Translations under genes and position numbers: made by a program
Notes under the pieces: model-generated
Told to the model about the DNA's origin: nothing
The model's input: the letters and a program-made list of their open reading frames with translations, nothing else
Database searches by the model: none
In this document: in pieces, positions 53,982-64,000 of the stretch
Layout of the letters: every line of letters begins with the position of its first letter
Numbering within the stretch: position 1 is the stretch's first letter
NCBI GenBank assembly: GCA_030142905.1
Contig: JASJOG010000006.1
Span: forward strand, 1,583,501-1,647,500
Length of the DNA stretch: 64,000 bases
Origin: Heliopora coerulea
Lineage: Eukaryota; Cnidaria; Anthozoa; Scleralcyonacea; Helioporidae
Direction of reading: 5' to 3'

Positions 53982-56900
53982 AGCTACCAAGAGTCTAACC
54001 ATTGAGCTACCAACACTCAGATGGTGAGCTAGGTGCAAGTTCGATATATATGTGCGACCTAAGCGGAAGCCACTATATATTAGTAATGATGAATGCAGTT
54101 TATGATTTAGAAGTGCGAGAGCTTGGATATAACTTAAGAGAAATGAACGATCGGCAAGCTCTGTATACTCAGAAAACGATTTCTGAGCCTCAGACGGGGA
54201 TCGAACCCGCAACTTTCTGATGACCGGTGAGACGCTCTACCATTGAGCTACCAAGACTCAGATGGTGAGCTAGGTGCAAGTTCATTTCTCTAAGCTCATT
54301 TCTCTTAAGTTATATCCAAGCTCTCGCATTTCTAAATCATAAACTGCATTCATCATTATTAATATATAGTGGCTTTCGCTTAGGTCGCACACATATATCG
54401 AACTTGCACCTAGTTCACCATCTGAGTCTTGGTAGCTCAATGGTTAGAGCGTCTCACCGGTCATCAGAAGGTTGCGGGTTCGATCCCCGTCTGGGGCTCA
54501 GAAATCGTTTTCTGAGTATACAGAGCTTGCTGATCGTTCATTTCTCTTAAATTATATCCAAGCTCTCGCATTTCTAAATAATAAACTGCAACGTGAAGTC
54601 CGCCCATAGCAACGTCAAAGTTTCGTCCAATTAACTTCAACGTTTTAATTTTGCACGGACCGCATTTGCAATTGCCTGTGCACAGTGCACAGGCAATTGC
54701 AAATGCGGTAGTACAAACATAGGACAATCGTGTAATCAAAATAGCCTATAAAATTGTTGGTAATATTTTGCATTCTGAAAAGAAGCCGGTCAATGCTAGT
54801 TGGTTGGTGCCGCTGTGTCCGCGTACTACAGCCGAGGCTAGACTGCTGTTACTAATTCTCAACTCTAAATGACTACTACAAATGCGTTTGCCGATTGTTC
54901 AGGTAACCCGAGTTAGGCTAATTCTTGCCGGAAATTTTTCAAATGTCGCCCCCCCACCTCCAGAAATTGTTATATACGCCGCTGACTGTTAGAAAGGCCT
55001 GACACTAGTTGCTGTAATCGAATTACAGAGAACGAACGAACGAAAATAATCTGTCAATCAAAAAATAAACAAAATTTTCTCACTCTGTGATGTCAAACGT
55101 TCTAACATCCGGTTCCTTACTTATGCCAAAGTTCCAAGTGAATGCTATTGTTAACTTGATTAAGATAGATTGTGTAAGGTATATTAAATTCAGTACTTTA
55201 ATACAGTTAGACATAATTCGTACTAAACAGATAATTATTTCAGACAGAAATGCCCGCCAACGAAAACCACTCAAATTTACAGTATGTAAGAATAGAAACT
55301 GTACGGAGCCACCTTAGACCCCGAGGCTTGTGGTCACTTTATTGAATTTCCCGCAATTGGCCGTTTTATCTCTTACTTCCCAACGCTTGTTTCATAAGTA
55401 GATTGAGATATGTGAATTTTCAATTGTACTTAACAGATGGGTTTGCTTACTACGAAGAATGGCAAGATGTTATGAAGAAAGCTGATGAGGATGCAAAGGT
55501 CCTACTCAGGCAATACGGAGACGTTCTTAAGACCAAGGCAGATGTACGTATACCTAAATTTATTTTTCCAGTCATCTAATTTTATGACATAGACTGCTAT
55601 CCGAATTGAGATATGATTATTTCTCCAGTTAAAATATACTGTACATCAGTTCACATACAAATACCCTGTAGTAGATAAAGGCAAATTGGTGGAATATTCT
55701 GTGCTACCGAACAAGGTGGTGAAAACAGACCGACTCTTATAAAACACAGGGCCAAAAATCTGAAATGACAGGGGGCGAAAAGTCGACAAAAAAGACACAA
55801 CCAAATGTTAAATTTACATGTACCAAGTTAGTGACGAAATTCATACAGAATTTCATGGTTTGACTAAAAAACAAACTAAAAAATGTCTCATCAGTCGAGT
55901 AACTTTTTGGAAGTTAATCATTAGTAAACACGAAGAAAAAAAAAGGCAGCTATGAACACCGAAAAATAACCAAGTAGTTTTTGCTAGATATTGTTAAATT
56001 TTCTTTTATCAGAAAATTCTTGTACGCCAAATCTTGACAATTGCAATGCAAAAATGGACAACTTCCCCACCTTTTCAATTCACGGAACGTTCGTTTGTTC
56101 ATTATTTGAACGTTTTGACACATTTTTATGGTCTGGGACAAAATTAAATTCTGTCGCTGAATACCCTTACGCCTACCCTTGGTGGGAGCTGATTGTGGTG
56201 GAAGCTTGTGTTTTTCAAGTGATTTTCTGCAATGATTTAACGGTCGTATAAGTTTGTTTCTTATAAATCTTTTTGCTAGTACAGGTACAGTGGAGCCTCG
56301 CTGTATAGCGCATCGTTATAACGCGCGACTCGGTATAACGCGGTTGATCAGTGGACCCCAAAACTTCACTTTGCTTGGTTTGTCAAAAGACACCAATGGT
56401 GATATTTACCTGCTAAAGGTCACCCAGTATCAACCCTAAATTCACAGTATGATACAATTTCAACCCGGGTTTCAGGTCATTCTCAAGTAGCAAAGCAAAC
56501 AATCGAAAAATTTAGGTAGCTTTCGACGAAAACAGTTAAGCTGGGGTTTTTTTTTTTCACCCAACGACCTACGTGTAGAGACTGAATTGAATAATACGAT
56601 TACTTGACGCTGAAATTGAGGTTTCTCTTATTCTCGCTGGCTCACTGGAGGCAATTCTTGACGATCACCAATTATTCTTAATGATCTCTACCATTGCGAG
56701 ATAAAACAACAACGCGGTGATGCGATCATTGCGATAAATAAGAGATAGACTCAAAAACTTTGTTTCCATGACTCCTTTATGTTTCAGTTGAGCGGACTTA
56801 AAGCTTTTTCACAATTAGAAGTGACTGACTTCTGTGCTTGTTCAACTACGATGTATAACTATTTTTAAATATATTTATACATGGTAACCTTTCATTACAT

Positions 56901-57632
56901 AAATGATTCTCAAAGGGCCCTGTGGCGAATTACGATTAATAAAAACTATTAATGCTTAACTAGGTACAAGCTGTTATTACAGGGGTTCAACAACTGTTGT
57001 ATGTAATTCGGAGTCATACCTTGTAATGCTTTAAATGTCATTAGTAGATCTCGCTTTTTTAAGTTTTCTGATATTGGTTTCCCGTGAAGATTCTGAAATA
57101 CCTGGGTAGATCTTATGCTGTAATCAGACCGTATTATAATTCTGGCCGCTCACTTTTGCTGTTGATGTAACTTCTCGATGTGCGTTTTATTGTTGTCGTG
57201 CCAAACTGTAGATAATAATTGAAATTAGGTAGTACTAAAGAATTATACATTATTTTTAGTACGTTTTGTGAAACAAAATCCTTTGTTTTCCTTAGTAACG
57301 AAATACTTGTTGAAATTCTTTTACATTGCTCATCACTGTGCTTATTCCAATTCAGTTGATCATCAATTGTTATACCCAGGACTTTTTTATCATTTACTCG
57401 CTTTATCTTGTCATTATTAATCACTATTTCTGGACTTTGACCCCAATCTTCTAATCGTTGCCTTTCATTTGAATGAATTTAATTCTTTTTTTTTTACATT
57501 TGTCAATTTCGGTTTTTTGGAGAGTATTGTGATGTTTGAACTTTGTAATTTACTGTTAATCTTATTTTATATAATTATTTATGCACAACCACATCAGCTA
57601 TGCTGTAACTTTATCGTGTTGAAATAAATGCT

Positions 57633-57671
<39 letters not shown>

Positions 57672-57920
57672 GAACTTCAGCCAAGTGTTTAATGTTGGTT
57701 TCCATTACTTTTGCAGATTAAGTTTAAGCTTGTGAAGGAAGGTGGAAAACCTGGAGAGCTTATTTGCAAAAATAGTGAAGAAGAGCAGGCCAAACTGGTT
57801 GTTTTGGGAAGTCGTGGTTTGGGGGCAGTTCGACGTACGTTTCTTGGAAGTGTTAGTGATTACGTTGTACACCATTGTCACGTACCAATCTGCGTTGTAC
57901 CACCTGAAAACAAACATTAA
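48833..57920 (+). CDS. Universal stress protein gene 3, complete, four exons
   Basis: Exons: 48833-48920, 51695-51784, 55437-55543 and 57717-57920, all GT-AG, with the same phases (1, 1, 0) as gene 2. The product has 162 residues. Exon 1 gives SLRNVLIAIDGSEHSERAF with the ATP-contacting Asp. Exon 2 has YMSDVCKKGDHVIVFHAQE, exon 3 GFAYYEEWQDVMKKADEDAK, and exon 4 the signature GSRGLGAVRRTFLGS and HVPICVV. It is a close tandem paralog of gene 2; exon 4 differs at only a few positions. Expected to be a cytosolic ATP-binding stress protein. An AATAAA at 57984-57989, 64 bases past the stop, is a good polyadenylation signal. The start is the only ATG before the conserved strand. Confidence 0.93.
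52270..52925 (-). mobile_element. PLE-like tandem repeat with decayed hammerhead motif
   Basis: In intron 2 of USP gene 3. On the minus strand CTGATGA (52329-52335) is followed by a strong stem (TGGTTTT, loop, AAAACCA), but the GAAAC box reads AAAAT. About 80 bases near 52555-52640 recur diverged at 52846-52925, as in tandem PLE pseudo-LTRs. Confidence 0.5.
53933..53979. repeat. (TA)n microsatellite
   Basis: About 23 perfect TA dinucleotides, adjoining the SINE cluster. Confidence 0.95.
54000..54600. repeat. Inverted pair of tRNA-derived SINEs
   Basis: 54000-54245 (minus) and 54420-54590 (plus) are inverted copies. Each has box A TAGCTCAATGGTTAGAGCGT (or its mirrored form) and box B GGTTCGATCCCCG, followed by TCTGGGGCTCAGAAA or the like and an AT-rich tail with TTATATCCAAGCTCTCGC. 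A partial copy without a tRNA head fills 54260-54420. A further fragment lies at 60055-60125. Confidence 0.75.
54660..54708. repeat. Perfect 49-base palindrome
   Basis: Two 24-base arms (starting CCGCATTTGCAATTGCC) around a single central A, with no mismatch. Located in intron 2 of USP gene 3. Confidence 0.95.
56286..56360. repeat. pogo/Tigger-like terminus fragment
   Basis: TACAGTGGAGCCTCGCTGTA followed by ATAACGCG motifs resembles a pogo-type left end. No right end is visible. Confidence 0.4.
56905..57672 (-). mobile_element. LINE fragment with 5' inversion
   Basis: Minus strand 57470-56905 encodes the C-terminal part of a non-LTR reverse transcriptase: KVLGITIDDQLNWNKH, VLKIMYNSLVLPNFNYYLQF, then SDYSIRSTQVFQNL and LLMTFKALQGMTPNYI after a break at 57134. 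The 57480-57672 segment reads as a plus-strand LINE 3' UTR ending in (AAT)n (57634-57671). The opposite orientations fit a twin-priming inversion. Confidence 0.65.
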
Positions 57921-58503
57921 TATGAGAAACTAATAATAAGCAAGCTGTCATTTTAATTATCTTCTATGTGATTTAGTTGATCAAATAAACATCAGTTAAT
58001 TGCTTTGTACCCGTAATAAACGAAATATTCGCCGAATTGGAAATTGATCTGGTGACGTCACTTGGCGACCTCTAACCAAAATGCTATGAGTGGTTTCATT
58101 GTAAAGGAAATTTCGTAGAATGGCCTAAGTATCCTAGACATATGTTTACGAAAGAAGTAATGTCGGCAAAGCACTATCTTTGGTCTAGTTAAATGACCAA
58201 ATCTTGCTAATCCAGCAAAGTTCGTGATGGCAGTGTGTGTTATATGTAGGCTAGCTGAAGCGCTGCTTTTAACAATTTGCGAATCACGACTTTATCGGAA
58301 AAGTTGCAGGAAGTAAACACGTCCTGTGTCTGTGCTTTGACAGTCGGCGTTTGGAACTGGCGAAACCCAAGGAAATGTCGTTAACCTGTTTGAGCATTAT
58401 TTTCCCTTTTGTTATTTGTTCTTTGATTTGTTCTAGTGTTATAATTTTGCACTTGTACAACAACCGTATGCAGGAAAGGGTTGAAGGTTTGCATGGTCAC
58501 TAC
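57921..58503. other. 3' flank of USP gene 3; no gene recognised
   Basis: Short 3' UTR to about 58005, then unique-looking sequence with no domain-bearing frame. Confidence 0.4.
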
Positions 58504-59449
58504 CAGTGCTGTAACAGTTACTTATCTTTTTATTACTAGTTAGTTACATTAGGGAAAATGTAACTAGTTATTGGTAGAACTTACACTAAAATAAATGTAA
58601 CTCGTTACAGTTGCAAAGTTACTTTCTAAAAGTTGTAAACTGGTTACAAAGTTATTTTATTTTGAATAGGTATACACAAGGTAAGAGGTTCATATTTTTA
58701 TATTTAATTCAACCCATTACTTTGCATATACCTATTTAACTTTGAGCGATTGTGTCAATTCGTTCACTTTATTTTATTGAGGTAGAAAGAGGTAAGCCCT
58801 AGACACTCATCAGCTACTTGTATTTTACATTCTCCGGCTCTGATCATTTTTCTTAGTTTCAATGTCACGGAAACAAGTACATAAAATACAGTTATAAAGA
58901 CATGTATAGGTTTAATGCAGTTTATTTGAAGTTCCCGCTGAGTTTGTGGACAACGAATCGATGAGGAACACTCTGTATTGGGAATTAAACAACTCAATGT
59001 CATGTGATTCTGATGTTTGTGTCCCTATAATTCATGCCAATGCCATCATGACCTTCTTGGACAACGTTTTCGAAGAATGTTTAAGATGTGGTGTAATTGT
59101 TGTCGTCTCTTAAGGAAAAATAACAGCACGTATGACTACTTTGAAGTTTGGATATTGATTCAAACGGTTTCGTGAGCAGTCCAGTCTCTTCTCGCAAAAA
59201 CTCACCAAACGAAGACGCTTGCAGGAACATGGCAGCCGCAGGGAAAATGGACTGAAAAATCGTGGATTTGGACTTACTGTTGTTCAACTGAATAAATCAT
59301 CAGTGAGTTTAAGAACATAAGAAGTAACGGCAATCCCGTGGCTGATATAACGAGCTACAGTTACTTTTTCGCAAAATTCGTAATTAGTTCTAGTTATCTA
59401 CTCCAGAAAAGTAACTAGTCACCGTTACAATTACCAAAACCTAGGACTG
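58504..59449. mobile_element. Candidate hAT-type element (CAGTGCTGTAACAGTTAC ends)
   Basis: The left end CAGTGCTGTAACAGTTAC and right-side blocks CTAGTCACCGTTAC and AGTAACTAG are mirrored, resembling hAT families with GTAAC-rich ends. No matching 8-base duplication was seen, so the exact ends are unsure. Confidence 0.45.
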
Positions 59450-59590
59450 AATATATAGAACGCAGCTTCAGTTATGGTGGAGCAATTTTGTGGAATAATC
59501 TCCCCAAAGATTTAAGATCTCTCAAGTCCCTTAACGTATTTAAAACTGGTGATGATAAATTCTTTTCCGCATCGGACTCCTCCACGGCAA
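59450..59590 (+). pseudogene. LINE reverse transcriptase C-terminal fragment
   Basis: A plus frame reading YIERSFSYGGAILWNNLPKD followed by LRSLKSLNVFK is the hallmark end of many LINE ORF2 proteins. It ends at a TAA near 59597. Confidence 0.6.
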
Positions 59591-59825
59591 TAATGTAAAC
59601 CAGTACAGATTTTTTGTTGGATTTTGTTTTGTCCTGTAAATATGTCATTGTCACCACTTGTACGTAGGAGACCATCATCATGACACCGAAGTCAAAACAG
59701 CGAAACATTAAGTATCGAAAAGTGTCAAACTTAAAATTGTGAAGGATAGACTGAGGTCCACAACGGGCCATCAGCCGAGCGAGTGATACTCTTCTTCTTA
59801 TCAATATAGAACGACAACCGAAATA

Positions 59826-60865
59826 CAGTGGAACCGCGTTAATACGACCACCGTTGGGCCGAAAAAAATTTGGTCGTATTAACCGGGGTGGACCAGATAC
59901 GTAACAAATGTTTTTTTTTTAAATGACGTCATGGCAAACGGAGTCTGATTTCAATTAGCATAACGCTAATACCACAAAATAATCCACAAATAAATTTTAT
60001 TAACTGAACACAACTCAACAAAATTAACCAAATGAGATGAATAACGAGGTAGATGAACGATCTTCAAGCTCGATACTCAGAAAATGATTTCTGAGCCTCA
60101 GAGGGGGATCGAGCCCGCAACCTTCTGATAAAAATAAATGATAATAAACCCCTTCTGATAATAAACCCCTATATTAGTTATTTAAATTTATTTAGGTTTA
60201 AAAATATCTGTAAGCTTCCGTTGATTTTTCCGACACTCAAGCCAATCGGTTTGAGCTTGGCAGATTACTCCGACGAGTTCATTTGCCATTTTTGAATTTC
60301 CTTTCTGTTCGAAAAGTAAAGCAGAGGCTAAAGTTACTGGAACAGATGTCAATCGGGGCGGGGGATATGAAATGGAGATTCCATGCATTTACAAATTTAT
60401 GGGGCAGGAAAAGAACATTGACTTGCTAAGCAAACTGTTGAACATCCCGAATAACCTATCCGTTAGAGTCGAAATGGAATGTGGCCAAATAAGAACAGCA
60501 GAGGAAAGTGGCAGAAAAAAAGAAGGCAAGAAAAAGTTAAAACGACCCAAAAACATATTTAATCACGTTCTGTCTGTTTAATTAAAATGAAAATTGAAAA
60601 ACGTTTAAGTGTTAATTATTTGCCGTATATGTAACTGATTAAGATAATTATACACTGCATATCAGAATTTGATATCAAAAAGGCATTACTCAACACGTTG
60701 AGTGGTCGTATTAAGCAGTAGGGGACATCAAAATATGGTCGTTGGTCGTATTAACGAGGTGGTCGTATTAACGAGGTTTTCAGATAAGAAAAAAGTTAAC
60801 TCTGATTCGAGGAGAAAAAAAAAGTGGTCGTATTAACGGGGTGGTCGTAAGGCGGGGTTCCACTG
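59826..60865. mobile_element. pogo/Tigger-like element (1040 bp)
   Basis: TA duplication at both sides. Ends CAGTGGAACCGCG and, inverted, CAGTGGAACCCCGCC. Many GGTCGTATTAAC subterminal repeats mirror each other. A minus frame at 60188-60388 ends in RKLTDIFKPK, which resembles a transposase C-terminus. No DDE core is present. Confidence 0.7.
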
Positions 60866-63250
60866 TAGCTCGATTATGATACACTAGTTGATGCATATGC
60901 CACGACACGTTTAGTAAAAGAAAGTTTACTAATTTAGAACATCAAAGTGTACAGTATTATACTGTCCAACCATTCCAATTTCGTTGGGATTATCCCGATT
61001 TTCCCAGAAAATCCCGGATCCTGACTGATATGCCATTGGAATAGCCGATAAGAAAAATCCCGATTTTGACATCTGCCGCAAGAAACAAGAAGCCTAGGAA
61101 GATGTTTTCGTCAAATTCTCATAGTGCTTGCCATACAAGATCATAGGGTTTGCATCTAGCCTTTCCTACCATTATCTGAAAGTATCGTGGATTAAATTAA
61201 AATAATTTTATCAGTGCAATTACATATATTTTGAAGTGTTGAGAACCAGATATCCGTCGGAGACCGATTTAAAAAACGGCGCCAATGGTAAACCGGTAGA
61301 GGAAATGAGCAGGACATAAACTAAACTGGTTACCTATTAATGTCAGTAATATCCGATTTCTCAAACTTCGTTACCACGAATACATGTCAGTCTGAGGAAT
61401 TACGATACTTTATTTCTCTTTACCGAGTAGTGTTTTTTATAGAAAACAAGTGCAAAATTATGATCAATTTACCAAGTATTTTTGACAGAAATTGTCGTCT
61501 TGGATTGCTAGAAATGGTGCTTCAAGATAGCAAGATTCTAAAATTTCTGGGGGAGCATGCCCCCAGACCCCCTCTTCAGTTAAGACCCGATTTGACGAGG
61601 TCGATTGGTTGGACAGACTGAATATAGCATATTGTAATAGCATTGTAATAGTAGCCTCCCTGGACATGGAAAACGTAGAGTTTGGATAAACGTACGAGCT
61701 GTACTGATATAATAAACGAATATCATGGCGTAGGAGAGTGGATAATACAGTTGGAATATTTACGTAGTGGTTGTAACGCTTAGTTACAGCACATTTTCCT
61801 CTTATAGTGGCAAGAGAAACTGAAATGAAACGTTGGTGTTATTAGAATTAAAAAGGTTTTCCGTTAAAAAAAAAAAAAAAAAAAAAAATTCTGGATCAAA
61901 ATGACTCTGAAAGTAAGCGCACCTCAAACTAGATCGATCTGTTTTCGGGAAATTCAAGAATTTGGCTCCGCCCATCGGAGAGGTCCCACGATGCCACTGT
62001 GTTTCCTAACTGCCTGGGTGTTTAGATATTACTTTCGCCATGTTGTGGACGGATTTTAGTTTCCAATGCTTTCCTCTTTGCACTAGAGACGAGGTGGGAC
62101 CCTTGGCATGTCATCTTACGTGGTAGCCCATCACTCGAAGCGAAAAAATCACGACTGAAAATCATCGGTCACCCATGAATCCTTCAAACATTTGAACTGT
62201 TTTCTAAGCATGACACGTGTTTTGGTAATGACTCCTGCAATTTCGAAGATATACGACATACGAAGCTATGTATGCAATAGCAAATACCATTTCACCACGC
62301 CTGAAGATGGGGGCAGTGTCTCCCGAAACGTCGCGAAACCACACCTTATCTGGTTCAAGACACGATAAAAAACTCAGAATTATGAACACTGAACCGACAA
62401 GACATCTATTTTTCACACAAAGCTATTTCCGTTCATCTCGACACATTTAAGTTTCCCAAGGGATGTGTAATCATGATATAGCCTGCTAACATTTAGAATA
62501 AAGAGGATGAAAAATGGACATGGTTATTTTGACAAACGGGAAGAGGGAGAGAAAGAATAAGAAATAGTTCACAATTTATTTCAACAAAATAAATTGGTGT
62601 ACCAAAGATAGATGTCTGTCCCAGGGTGTTCATTTACGTGTCTAAAGGTTTAAACGTAGCAGTAATTGAAAAGAAATTAAGAACTTCATTTTTTGACGTT
62701 TAGCCGTGATAATATAAAAAAGCTTTGTATTTTCCGCAAACTTGGACTAACTTTACAATCTATTTACAAGTTTTAGGACGTATTTTGACGGACAATCTTG
62801 CGTAGCTAAAAGGAAGGAGAATCAACATATATACTTAAGAACCAAATTTGAGATCCAACTAAGAAAACCTTGAAGATGGAATATATGCGGAAAGTTCTAT
62901 GGTTTTGTGATTTTTTTGGCTATCACGACATCATCGAATAGGAAAATTCTATAATTTTAATACATTCTAAAGGTACATTTTTTTCATTTACAGTATAATT
63001 TCGATGTGGACTGTCTTCCCCACAAAGGTATACGTGGATTTTAAGAATACTTACAATTTGCCGAGGATATCAATTTTCTATGTGGAAAAATATTAATATT
63101 GCATCACCAAATGAAAAAACTTTCCCTAAATATTCCCCACTTACAATGTCTTGGTTCCACAAATCTAGCTGTAGTCCATACCTGATATTGCCTTTTACGA
63201 TGAACCGCTTTTAGCAATTGTACCATAGCAACGAAGTAAATCGGGATACA
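60866..63250. other. No gene recognised
   Basis: Contains a 23-base poly-A run (61866-61888), G-rich MITE-like debris at 61548-61580, and a hammerhead-like core at 62301. Frames are short and lack domains. Confidence 0.4.
62301..62333 (+). ncRNA. Hammerhead-like motif
   Basis: CTGAAGA is followed by a GGGGGC / GTCTCCC stem and GAAACGTC, matching the CUGANGA and GAAA boxes. No adjacent PLE coding sequence was recognised. Confidence 0.4.
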
Positions 63251-63251
63251 T

Positions 63252-63398
63252 TTAAATTAGCACAAAAAGTTAAAAGGTTGGTAGACTGCCGAACACGTTT
63301 CACTCTCTGACGAAAGGCCATAACTAGAAACGTTAGAATTCTTTCTCATAAATTCGGCAGTCTAGCAACCTTTTAACTTTATGTGCTGTTTTATACTG
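63252..63398. repeat. Inverted repeat enclosing a hammerhead-like core
   Basis: Arms of about 35 bases contain AAAGTTAAAAGGTTG, TAGACTGCCGAA and their inverse, with few mismatches. Between them are CTGACGA (63306-63312) and GAAAC (63327-63331) separated by a short AAGGCC...CTA stretch. May be a PLE terminus remnant. Confidence 0.55.
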
Positions 63399-63851
63399 CC
63401 TACGCAGCATCCCATTTTTATACATTTAAATTACATGGTTGAAGAAATCTTGTATATTGTAATATGAAAATTATATAAAAACTGAAATTGAATTTGGTAA
63501 TCGTTACTGTCGGCAAAGCTTTCACCACTGCTAATTAAATATTACTAGTAATTACCGTAAATTTACTCTATAGTCCAACCCCCAGTCTCACTGGTCATCA
63601 GCTTACTGGCTTGATACCGGTATTGTTTAACACATGCTACCTTGTTGCACGGACTTACGCTAAAATTAGAACTGAACACAACTTGACTAAACGTGCTGCG
63701 ACGAAAATCTTGCGACAAAAAATATCCCCGAGACCGAACTTTCCTTGTCTTTGTAAACTGTTTCTCTTTCAGAATCATCTTCTTGGTAACATGAAAAGCG
63801 AATTTCCTGTTTAATCAGTTAATCATGAAACCCCCTCTTTGAACTAACTGA

Positions 63852-64000
63852 AACCCCGTTTACACTGTTAAGATTTTGGGGACGGTACGGCTAAAATGAT
63901 GGCACGGGTGCCGCTATTTTTGGGCACGGCAGTGGTGATTTTCACAGTGTAAACGGTGCGGACTCGTTAAAATTTAGCCGTGCCATGCCCAAAATGTTAC
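63852..64000. mobile_element. MITE running off the window end
   Basis: Starts ACCCCGTTTACACTG and shows an inverted CAGTGTAAACGG at about 63945. Related in end sequence to the element at 13350. The right boundary is outside the window. Confidence 0.4.

Noticed and set aside
53853..54739. Frames ending in TGIEPATF
   Set aside because: This peptide comes from box B of tRNA-derived SINEs and is a well-known false gene signal.

Overview
This is metazoan nuclear DNA, most likely from a cnidarian (coral or anemone type). It is AT-rich and dense in transposable elements. Host genes have GT-AG introns. Universal stress protein (USP) genes are present, which is a family retained in cnidarians but lost from vertebrates and insects. 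The mobile elements are Polintons/Mavericks, Penelope-like elements (PLEs) with hammerhead-type motifs, hAT/piggyBac/pogo elements, tRNA-derived SINEs and short LINE fragments. The phylum assignment is an inference; the gene calls rest on the sequence.

Layout. (1) 1-12807: most of a decayed Polinton (copy A), cut by the window start. It holds an rve integrase, a possible minor capsid protein, several small unknown and membrane proteins, a lectin-like fiber with a phage-like N-terminus, a BRO-N protein and a protein-primed DNA polymerase B, ending in a structured terminal repeat. Nearly every gene carries stops or frameshifts. (2) 12814-15100: satellite-like repeats, a piggyBac-like MITE and a tandem tRNA-derived SINE array. 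(3) 15128-15937: the last two exons of USP gene 1. (4) 16288-17870: a PLE with inverted arms and a hAT MITE inside. (5) 20885-21660: a broken HTH-plus-integrase transposase, abutted by (6) 21715-25620: Polinton copy B, which carries the pieces missing from A (major capsid protein, packaging ATPase, coiled-coil protein) plus the polymerase C-terminus. (7) 25690-28605: PLE fragments, MITEs and a foldback element around telomere-like repeats. (8) 29012-39661: USP gene 2, complete in four exons, with introns full of hAT MITEs. (9) 42230-47139: a hAT transposase relic split by two further insertions. (10) 48833-57920: USP gene 3, complete in four exons. (11) 57921-64000: LINE, hAT-like and pogo-like relics, hammerhead-like motifs and a MITE running off the window end.

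How the genes relate. The host content is a same-strand tandem array of three USP paralogs with the same intron positions and phases and an ATP-binding motif in the last exon. Polinton copies A and B are related (similar polymerase C-termini, same terminal structure) and together give nearly the full gene set expected of a virus-like Polinton: replication (PolB), integration (integrase), capsid (MCP and possible minor capsid), packaging (ATPase) and attachment (fiber). Both copies are dead. The most unusual signals are a palindrome (CAGCTNAGCTG) scattered through copy A, including inside its genes, and a palindromic two-way promoter split by a MITE.
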